From contig NW_024037069.1 in the NCBI RefSeq assembly GCF_015706575.1, positions 34,245,315-34,309,314 of the forward strand: a stretch of DNA of 64,000 nt, given 5' to 3'. The notes beneath the pieces are model-generated. The model had not been told where the DNA came from. It made no database searches and saw nothing but the letters and a program-made list of their open reading frames with translations. A program made the position numbers and the translations under genes. Below are positions 55,401 to 64,000 of this stretch, one piece after another; the stretch's first letter is position 1; each line of letters opens with the position of its first letter. This DNA is from Patiria miniata. Its lineage: Eukaryota; Echinodermata; Asteroidea; Valvatida; Asterinidae.

Positions 55401-58400
55401 CCTGGTGACTCCCATGCACACAGCCCTATAATTCAAGATTAATTGAAAATTTCATGGAACTAAAATAGCTATTTTGATACATATCATTGTACCCAAGGGC
55501 CCCAAGTAAGTGTTAACATTAGCAAATAGGGTTTCCACGTTGTAAACGTTGAAAAGGTTTCCTTTTGTAGTCTCCCCACAAGGCGGACTCGAGACAAAAT
55601 GATTTGACAATAATCTTCACATTCCTGGGAAAAACAATTAGAGCGATTTGTACGAAAGTAGCAGATACTTGTTTGAAATACACCTGTCATCATTCTAAAG
55701 CGAATCTTAAACAAAGCAATACAATTTGTTTTTGATATATTTCGTGTATACAGCCGTCTTGATGCTGTCCCAAGAATGAGAATGAGGCTTTACGAAATCG
55801 CCTTCGTGTGGCTATACCAAGCGCGATATGAGACAAAGGGGTACCCCCCCCCCCAAAAAAAATCTCCCTATACCCTATGTAAACCCTAGACAATTGTTAC
55901 CTAACACACCACCTATATATATCTCAAAAGAATTCCTGAGATTCTGGTAACACAATAACCAACACAAAGGAGAAGAGTCCCTCCGTCTCATATCGCGCTA
56001 CATATGTGTGTGGCAGAATTTCAAATGCATTCTTATATGAACTGAAAGTATGGACACTGTTTACTTTAATAATATCCTTTAACACAGGTCTGGCCCTCAA
56101 TCTGCGGGACAAGCCGACTAATCAGAGTACAACTACTGATCCAGCTGATTCGCTTCCGGAGAATGCAGTAGATGGCAATTTATACACCATTTCATACACA
56201 AGTAAACGTTATTTCTTTTAAAAATGGGAATCATGCATTGTTATATACTGGTAATAATGGGCGCCGATCAGGTATTCAGGTGGGGACGGGGGTGTTGACA
56301 TCCCCACATATACACACGCACCCAGCTCGTTTCTACTATACACATGAGGACCTGCCCCTTTCCTTCTTTTGTTCCCTTTTGTTTGTACTGCAACTTTTTC
56401 TCAACAGCTCCCAAGGTTACTACACGTTAAGGTTAGCACACGAAAATCTCCCGAGGACCTGGGTCCTCGAGCCCATTGAAATCGCTCACATCCCATTGTC
56501 CCATGTCCTCAGTCTGAATGGATAACCAACCTACACATATATGTTTACGTTACATACCTGGTGTGGACATTTCTCTGTTTCGTGTAGTTAAGAAAAACCT
56601 GTGGGAAAAAAATCATTTTACGCACACTGTGAAAAATCTTTCAACTCATTTATTTTTACTATGATACCCTTAAGTGTTCCTCTTCATTTTGCGACAAATA
56701 ACCCAAAATGCCTCTAAACCTGTTTTCCAGAGAGGGGGAAACACTGTGTGGACGTGGGCAAGTCCACACAACGTCGCTGCTACCTGGATTATGTGGACCT
56801 CTTTTGTTCGGAAGTCCACACAGTGAATGTAATGCTTGTTAACTTTATGCGTTGTGACATACAAGGTTGCCTTTCCACCATATATTTTTCATTACTTCTC
56901 AGTTCTTAGGATAGAAGCTCAAGTTTTAGATGCGGGATTTTAATATAAAAACTTCAAAATGTGTCAGATAGAATTTTCCATTCCACGAGTCGAAGTGAAA
57001 TGGAATCCCCCAAATCAAAGGTGATTTGTGAGTCCACGAGGGGACGATACTTACCTGTTAAACCTTACATTTGCATATTTCTCTAGCCTAAGGCTCCCAA
57101 TCGCTAGCGTTTTATGCCACAGTAAATAGCGCCATCAGCGCCCAGGCCCTCTGTACCCGCATCAGTCTGGTACCCTCGCCTCTTTATCTCTATCGCGAGC
57201 ACTTAGTAATCCCTGCCAGCTGAGCCCCAAGTGGGGAAAGGAGGGTGGGAGGTAAGTATCAGGTAAGTATCGTCCCCTCATGGACTCACAAATCACCTTT
57301 GATTTTGGGGAGTCCACTTCTGGGACTCTCTTACCTGTTAAACCTTACATTTGCATAGATTAGCACCGTCTATAGGAGGAGGGCTAGGGCGAGGCTGCCA
57401 TAGGTACTACTGTTCTAAGCACTACCATGATTAGATTGGTATGTCCCCTCGTGTCCTCACAAAAATTGATAGGTAGACATTACCAAAGTATGTGGAAAAG
57501 AACTCACCTACTACAGGTATATGGAGTTCCAGTCGACTAGGTGTTGGAGGCAGTCAACCTGTCCTGACGGTTGGTATGAGATGCCATGACAGCCGAGCTA
57601 CTCGTCCCGTTTGACCCTCTGAGCCTAGAACGTCCTTCAGGTAGCACGAGGCGAAGGTTGATGGCGTTTTCCAAGCAGCTGCCTGTAGAATGTTTGGTAG
57701 TGGAACGCCTTTCAAAAATGCCCATGATGTCGTTAATGCTCTTGTGTCATGAGCATTGGCAGTGTTCTCTGAATGTGTAGGCCAATCTGGTACAGAAGGG
57801 TCAATTGTCCTAACTATCCATCGGGAGATCGTGTCCCGTGATGCCCCTGAATAAGGCTGAGTTGTCGTAATGAACAGCAGGGTGGTCTCACCCCTGAGAG
57901 GCTTAGTTCGGGAGCAATACCACTTGAGGGCCCGAACCGGACACCAGCGTTTGTCATCTCGGATTGAGGTTTTATCTCCGGAATAAAAATATCAGATGGT
58001 TGGAAAGTTGATGACTGATTCTTTGTCAGGAACATTTTATGAGGAATCAGTCGAACTCCATGTGGTTCCCATCGTACATGACCCTGTTCTATGGTAAGGG
58101 CATGCAACTCACTGCGTCTCCTGGCTGTAGCTGCTGCTATCAGGAAAACTGTTTTTAACGTCAAGTTTAGCAGAGAGGCGTTAGCAAGGTGCTCATTTAA
58201 TTATGACGGCTTCGTCAATGCAGACAGAACTGACCCCAAGTCCCAAGAAGGTATCGTTGTCGCGGAGGGCGACTGACAAACATACCCCGGTGCAGATGTT
58301 TTAAGAGGATGCTGTTTGAAACTGGTGATCCGTCAGAAAAACCTGTATGAACTGCCGCTATTGCGGAACGGTAGCCTCGAACTGTGGAAACAGAGAGGCC

Positions 58401-61400
58401 TTGCGTAAACCGTTCCATGAGGAAATCACTGATTTGTCCTACAGATGCTGTGGATGGATCAACAGACTTATCTCTGCACCATGTATAATAATGTCGTAGT
58501 GGGCTGTTATATGACTGTCGTGTTGAGGCCCTACGACTTTGGGCAGCAATGGTGGAAGCATTTGCCGAAAGTCCTGCTGCTCGGATAGACTGCTCGACAA
58601 TAGCCAACACGTCACGTGAAGTGTCTCTGGCTCTGGCGGTAGGATTTTAGAGCGGGGTTGAGCCAGAAGATCTACTCTCCGAGGCAGTATTATTGGTGTG
58701 TGAATCAGAAGATTGACTATCTTCTGAAACCAAGGCTGACGGGGCCAGAATAGGGCGATGAGGATTATTTTGCAATGTTCCGACTCTATCTTCCTCAGGA
58801 CCTTCGGAAGGAGAGAGATTGGTGGAAATGCGTATCCGAACATGTTTGTCCAGCTTATGGAAAGGGCGTCCATTGCCCACGCATGGGGATCGGGACTTCG
58901 TGCGCAGTATACCGGCAGATGGTTGTTGGAGGCCGACGCAAACAGATCTATGTGCGGGCGATCGAGCCTTTGGAAAGAATGTTCTGGACTAAAGTTGGAT
59001 GTAGTGTCAATTCTGTCGGGAGTATTTTCCCTCTGGAGAGAGAATCTGCCATGAAGTTCAGCTTGCCAGCAATGTGAAGTGCCGTCAACGTTATGTCGTT
59101 CGTGATGCACCACATTAGGAGATCCCAAGTGTGTAGACAAAGCTGAGGGGACCGTGTGCCTCCTTGACGGTTTATGTAGGAGACAACGGTGGAGTTGTCG
59201 GACTTTACTAGCACTGCGTGCCCTTTTATCTTGCGCTGGAAGTGCATCAGTGCTTTTCTGACAGCCAGTAGCTCGAGGACGTTGATATGGAGGATCCTCT
59301 TGTCTGGGTTCCAATTCCACGCAACTGATTCTGTGCCGATGCCGAGATGCGCCCCCAGCCGTGGTCGGAAGCATCCGTCATTCAGGTCATTTTCGGTTTG
59401 GTTGTTCAAAAGAAAGACAGACCTATGTTGAGGTTGGATGGATTCAGCCACCAACGTAGATGTGGTTGAATATCTTGAACGACTGGTACGAGATGAGTTA
59501 TTGAATGCAGTTTTGGCCGATAGTGGGCAAGGAGATGGAGCTGAATGGGTCGCAGCCTTAGTCAGCACCACGGAACTATGTCCACCATACTGGCCATGAG
59601 CCCCAGAAGACGTAACCATGCTATGGCCGGGGCTATTTTGGCAGGCAGGAAAAGTGTTACTCACTCTATTAGGTTGTGAATTCTTTCCTGTGTAGGCACA
59701 GCAACGCCCTGCAGGAGATCCAACTCGGCACCTAAATAGACTGGCCGTTCCAGATGAGACTTTTTCTGATTTATCAGAAAGCCCAACCGGACTGCTAGAT
59801 CTTGCGTTAGACTGATTGCCCTTAGAGTCTCGTCTCTGGTTGAGCCCACGACGAGCCAATCGTCGAGGTAAACAAAAATCTGAATGTTCCTTTTCCGCAG
59901 AATTGATGCAACAGTTTTTGCTATTCTGGTAAACACCTTTGGGGCTGTTGAAAGACCAAACGGAAGGCAACTGAACTCGTAAGTTTTCCCGTCGTACCGA
60001 AACCGCAGGAAATGAACATGGTCCTTTGAAATTGGAACGTGTAGGTATGCATCCTGTAAATCTAGTGAGGATGCCCAAGCTGATACCTTTAGAGCATCGA
60101 GGACTGTACGCAGCGTCTCTATCCTGAATCTTTTGGGCCGTATATACTTGTTTAAGGGTTTCAGATTCAGTGTGGGACGCCACTCGCCGGGGTTCTTCTT
60201 TGGTGTTAGGAAGAATGACGAGTGGAATCCGTGCCTGGTATCTCCCCGTTGAACCAGGTGAATTGCCTGTTATGGAGTAGGGTCTGAATTTCGTTTTCTA
60301 GTGCAAGGCGTTTTTGCTTGTCTGTTGGAATAGGAGTTGGATGTGGAGTAAAGCCCGATGGGGTGTGCTTGTAAATTCTAATGCATACCCCTGCCTTACG
60401 GTGTCCTGTACCCACTTGTCTTGACAGAAAACGGCTCAAATCCTTGCGAAATGTCTGAGACGGCCTCCTACTGGCCCGGTGTAGTAGGCCGTAGTAGTTG
60501 AATAGTCATTTACGCAAGGATCCCCGGCGGTAGCCTCCATAACTTGATTTAGGCCAGGGAGTGTATGAGGGTCGAAAGGTGCGCTCTCGCGACCCGGTGG
60601 TGGATGAACTGGATGGATTTAATTTATCCGGATCCTGTGGACTAGGTTTGGATGTGAAGGCACGGCCACGCCCACGAAAGGGCTTCAAAGGCTTACGGGG
60701 AAACCGCTGGCTACCAGTACTAGCAGGTTGTTTATTCCCCCTAACAGATGTGGTGCTTGCGCTTGTAGGCTTTCGCAGATTTATTTTGTCTGTAGCCTCC
60801 AAACGTTTGGCCTTGGCCCCCATGGCCTCTTGAAACTCCCCATTGAACAAATCTGTTCCCAAAAGGGGAAGTGATTCAAGGCGTGCCCTTGCTCCCTCGG
60901 ATGGGAGAAAAATGGCATCCAGAACATTGGCACTACGAGCTGTAGTAGCACACATGGACACTCGGACAAACTGGTCGATGCAAATATGGAGACAATCGTC
61001 CAAGCAACGAAATGCTGGTTCTGTTGTCTCAGGAGATACCGGAGAGTCTGCTTCACAAGAACAGACAAGAAACTCAGACAAAAGCTGCAGAATACAAGAC
61101 ACTCGCAACCCTGCTCGGGATGCTGTGTCAACTTTTGCAAGAGTGTCCTCCATTTTATTTCTTTCACGGCTGACAAATGGAGATTTACGTGACGTACGGC
61201 CAGTAGAATCGGCCGCGATTTTATCTTTGACCTTATCTGACATAGCCGGGACTGAAAGAAATTCCTCAAAATCAGACCGCGGTACCCGAAACGGCCGTGT
61301 ATCCTTCGTCGCTTACCGCCGCTAATGTCTTGATCCTGAGTCCGGGAGTCAGCCGGGCCCGTACGTTTTTTGTAGGATCGGCGGCCACTTTCATCTGGCG

Positions 61401-64000
61401 TCGGTTCGTCGGCCGATGATATGTTGAGCACTCTGACTATGTCTTTCATCAATACCCGTAATCTTTGGTCAGAAGCGGAAAGAGGTAACGAAATGGCAGA
61501 CTCGTCGTTGGACGAGACGACCGTGGAAAAATTTTAGGCATTTCGCCCTCCCCCCGGCACTCGGGCTCAGCGGATTGATCTTTGTGACCCTCAGCTGAAG
61601 CCGATTGTTTGTCTACGGCTGCACGGGGACGTGGACGGTTGTCAGAATCCGAAGATAAATTATCGGAGGGAAAAACTGACATCTGATCACCTGACTCATG
61701 ATCCTTTGAAAGGCTAACAGTAATAGGTTCGTTGACCGAAGTTTGCCCAGTCGGTTTAGGAACAAACGATGTTATCGTGGCCGATAACTGCTGGAAACCC
61801 TGAAACAACATATGTTTTATGCTGTTAGATCGAGAGCTCCGGCGACGCGAGCGTCGGGAGCCCGAAGAATAGCTCGAGACGGACTCCACCGAAGAGGAAC
61901 TGGAGCTATAATAACGGTGCCGGGGTTTCTTGTGATGGCGATGCTTACCCTTCGAAACAGTATCTCTCCGGCTCCGGTGAGTCCCGGGCGACCTGGTTTC
62001 CATCCTGGTCGGATCTGTATCCCGGAAATTATCCGGATCATCTCGGTCCAGCGTGATATTTCCGGCACTGGGGGCTAAGGGCGCGGAGGACGTCTGCTCG
62101 TCCCCGATTCGGCCCACTTTCTTACCGCACGCTTTGCCGGAAGTCGGGACTAGGGGTCCGGAAGGAGCCACCCTGTTATCCCTCTCCGGGGCACCGGTGC
62201 TAGAGGCCCGGAAGGCATAGCTCCGGACCCGGCGGCGTGGTCCGATTTTTTTATTTTTTTTCACCGGGAGTAGGGGCTAGAGGCACGGCAGGTGTAGCCC
62301 TATTCCCTGCGCCCGGTGTACCGGAGGCTAGAGGCCCGGAAAGCGTGTTTCCGGTACATGGGTGGCTTGGTCGGTTGCTGTCTGAAGTACGCATGGGGAC
62401 TGGAGGCCCGGAAGGCGCACCCCCAGCGTGTTTGGTATTCTTACCGGGGGCCAGAGGCCCGGAAAGCGTGTCCCCGGTAAACGACTTAGGTGTTTCCGAT
62501 TTTTTTCTTGGTCGATCGTTTGCGTTGTGATGACCCGGGAGAATTACTCACTGCCGAGTCCACCGATGGCGACCGTGAATTAAGCCAAGCCGAAACTGCG
62601 TCCCATTCGTCTTCTCCCAGAGTATGGCATACCTCGCATGTATGTTCTGGGGTGCATGAACGGCAACGTGGGCATAAATCATGAGCGTCCACACGTGCCC
62701 GGAGTTTAATGCAGCGACAAGCGCCGCACATAACAAAATTAGGTGGAGTAATGACGTGCTTAGCCTCGCGTGACTCTGCCATGATTCTACAACGAACCGA
62801 TGGAACTGGTGATTTTCCAGTAACGAAAACAGCAAAAATATATCCAAGGAGTGGTATTTTTCTTCACAAAAAAATGAAAAGACGACACACACTTTGGGTA
62901 CAACTAATTTTAATGTTACTTTAATCGATACTTAGCAATATACGGAAGGAAAAGGCAAATTCTTCGGGAGCTTGAGAAAACTACGTCTCACTCGTGTGAG
63001 CGCTAGAGAAAAAGAGGACGAGGGTACCAGACTGATGAGGGTACAGAGGGCCTGGGCGCTGAAAGCGCTATTTACTGTGGTATAAAACGCTAGCGATTGG
63101 GAGCCTTGGGCGAGAAATATGCAAATGTAAGGCTTAACAGGTAAGAGAGTCCCAGAAGTGGACTTGAATGGTACATTACACATCAGTCACCGAATAAAAT
63201 TACTATTTCCACTGCATGAATATAAAACATTCATTATTTGTTTTATAAAAAAAAACCTGAATGAATCCAAAAGGGTGACGTCAAAAGTGTGACCGCGCAA
63301 TGGAACTTCTATTTACCGTGGAATGGATCTTCTATTTTTGCCGTGCGGCCGGGCCGTGGGTTGGGACAAATACTTCAATGACACGTGATCAACGACACAC
63401 CAATGACGGGGATTAATTCAGGTGTTGCATAACAGATAGTATTTAGGCTATTTCGGAAAGGGGTTATTGTAATTTGTATCAATTGCAATAGAAAATTGCA
63501 CAAAATAATCATTTATTGTCCTTTATTCCAGCAGAGATGTTGTATTATATAAGCTTCTGAATTTGGTTCTTTTCGTCATTCATCCCTTTTGCTGAGGGCC
63601 ACATTGTCCGAACACATCAAAACGAATAACCGAAAAATGTCTCACTAAAAACGCCCCGCATAATGAATTTACAGGGGTTACACAATATCTCACATTCGAT
63701 TAATTTCATAATTACGGATGATTTTGACGTAATGAATTGATGTCCACTGTGATTGTGCAAGCCAACAAATATGGATGTCGTGTACATTTCGAATTTGACG
63801 ATTGTCTGGGTTTTGCCGTATGGTCATCCACAGTCCCCCACTCGCCGACACAGATTTACGCCATTGGGACGAGGTAATTATGTACTGTGCACGGATATAT
63901 TATTTGTTATAGATGATGCCCCGAATCAGTGGTGGAGAGTAGATCTTGAAGCTATCTACTGCTTGAAGAAAATTACAATAATCAACAGAGTCGATGGCTA
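49431..64000 (+). CDS. RPTP gene copy C, first three exons
   Basis: Exon 1 (49431-49512) encodes the same signal peptide as gene B. Exon 2 (56088-56201) encodes the start of the FTP domain, with one visible change (TTDPAD against TTDSAD). Exon 3 begins at 63913 and is cut by the window edge two bases before its expected donor. Phases match gene B and the frame is open throughout. The rest of the gene lies downstream. Near-identity with gene B over this 5' part implies a recent duplication, or assembly of two haplotypes in tandem. Confidence 0.9.
50537..50990. repeat. Repeat family R1, gene C copy
   Basis: Counterpart of 12275-12720 in intron 1 of gene C. Same palindromic start and same ending. 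Confidence 0.6.
51788..53422. mobile_element. TIR element of intron 1, gene C copy, interrupted
   Basis: Counterpart of 13506-14437 with the same long inverted ends. It is 0.7 kb longer because it contains the element at 51936-52656. Confidence 0.65.
51936..52656. mobile_element. Mutator-like non-autonomous element, copy C only
   Basis: A 721-bp insert begins TAGTCTGGTTCCC and ends GGGAACCAGACTA, exact 13-bp inverted repeats (about 17 of 18 when extended). It is flanked by exact 9-bp duplications TTCTTATTC (51927-51935, 52657-52665). The paralogous site in gene B (13645-13653) has one TTCTTATTC and no insert. No transposase is seen. The duplication length points to the Mutator superfamily. 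Confidence 0.85.
54536..54600. repeat. 22-bp minisatellite, gene C copy
   Basis: Three units, as in 15550-15614. Confidence 0.85.
55168..55416. mobile_element. TIR element, CATGGGCGTCGC family, gene C copy
   Basis: Counterpart of 16181-16431, with the same CACACAGC duplications on both sides. Confidence 0.7.
57537..58610 (-). pseudogene. DIRS tyrosine recombinase, gene C copy
   Basis: Same three-frame pieces as 18578-19651, with the ARRRSEL, HDTR and AAWKTPSTF motifs and the same frameshifts. Confidence 0.82.
58647..60445 (-). pseudogene. DIRS reverse transcriptase-RNase H, gene C copy
   Basis: Same as 19685-21500, with the YLDDW box and RNase H motifs. The RT palm motif DLQDAYLHVP (near 60040-60070) is in frame here, unlike in gene B. 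The TGA after IHNLIE and the RNase H frameshift are shared. The G-run near 59350 is shorter but still out of frame. Confidence 0.85.
60506..62782 (-). pseudogene. DIRS gag-like ORF, gene C copy
   Basis: Same start and cysteine cluster as 21590-23864. The frame is open from 62264 to 61449 across the site broken in gene B (near 61790). It has its own lesions: T-run changes near 62250 and 62510, and a 41-bp deletion at about 61336 bounded by ATCC. Confidence 0.75.

Larger units (their letters stand above)
57007..63164 (-). mobile_element. DIRS-type retrotransposon in intron 2 of gene C
   Basis: Same element, orientation and insertion point as 18048-24246, again inside a split R1 repeat (56975-57006 and 63166-63435). 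The internal complementary region is at about 57260-57356 and the right inverted terminal repeat at about 62994-63145. It is slightly shorter, partly through a 41-bp deletion in gag. Shared lesions prove common descent; private ones show separate decay since the duplication. Confidence 0.93.
40346..64000 (+). repeat. Right copy of the tandem segmental duplication
   Basis: This is the partner of 1-25085. It begins inside the D2 exon of gene B and runs to the window end inside exon 3 of gene C. Compared with the left copy it lacks the MITE at 3898-4279 and about 1.5 kb matching 6430-7945. It has a collapsed foldback element (48566-49201 against 9865-10945) and an extra 721-bp insertion at 51936-52656. 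The third unit presumably continues past the window. Confidence 0.95.

Overview
This is a stretch of an animal nuclear genome: AT-rich, intron-dense, with GT-AG introns and many transposons. It carries no bacterial operon, rRNA, CRISPR or phage feature. Domain content (fucolectin-type lectin module, Tie-type EGF modules, receptor tyrosine phosphatase) and repeat types (a DIRS retrotransposon, many TIR elements, poly-G/C dispersed repeats) suggest a marine invertebrate, possibly a deuterostome such as an echinoderm. That placement is inference and I could not test it.

The window is a tandem array of one large receptor-type protein tyrosine phosphatase (RPTP) gene on the + strand. The last three exons of an upstream copy (A) lie at 1-2094. 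A complete middle copy (B) runs from 11167 to 42452. The first three exons of a third copy (C) run from 49431 to the window end. Bases 1-25085 recur in order at about 40346-64000, so the repeat unit is about 39-40 kb. For copy B I could assemble 33 exons whose reading frame stays open from ATG to stop (4815 nt, 1604 residues). The layout is signal peptide, fucolectin/F5-8-like (FTP) domain, two Ig-like modules, Tie-type EGF modules, four fibronectin III domains, one transmembrane helix, a PTP domain D1 with all catalytic motifs, and a PTP domain D2 that lacks the catalytic arginine. The likely job is a cell-surface sensor that dephosphorylates tyrosines through D1, with D2 as a regulatory pseudophosphatase.

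Regions: 1-2094 gene A 3' end; 2095-11166 intergenic with MITEs, a tRNA-like SINE and a 1.1-kb foldback element just upstream of gene B; 11167-42452 gene B. Intron 2 of gene B holds a 6.2-kb DIRS-type tyrosine-recombinase retrotransposon on the - strand, with terminal inverted repeats and an internal complementary region, itself nested in an older repeat. Its FN3 introns hold a 1.0-kb hAT remnant with an 8-bp target duplication. Its D2 introns hold a 0.5-kb foldback element with a 9-bp target duplication. 42453-49430 is the second intergenic spacer, a shorter relative of the first; 49431-64000 is gene C, with the same DIRS insertion in the same place.

The paired copies give a natural before/after record. 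The DIRS insertion predates the duplication. A 721-bp Mutator-like element occurs only in copy C, with its empty site preserved in B. A Harbinger-like MITE occurs only downstream of A. The foldback element is full length before B and collapsed before C. All statements about identity are by eye.
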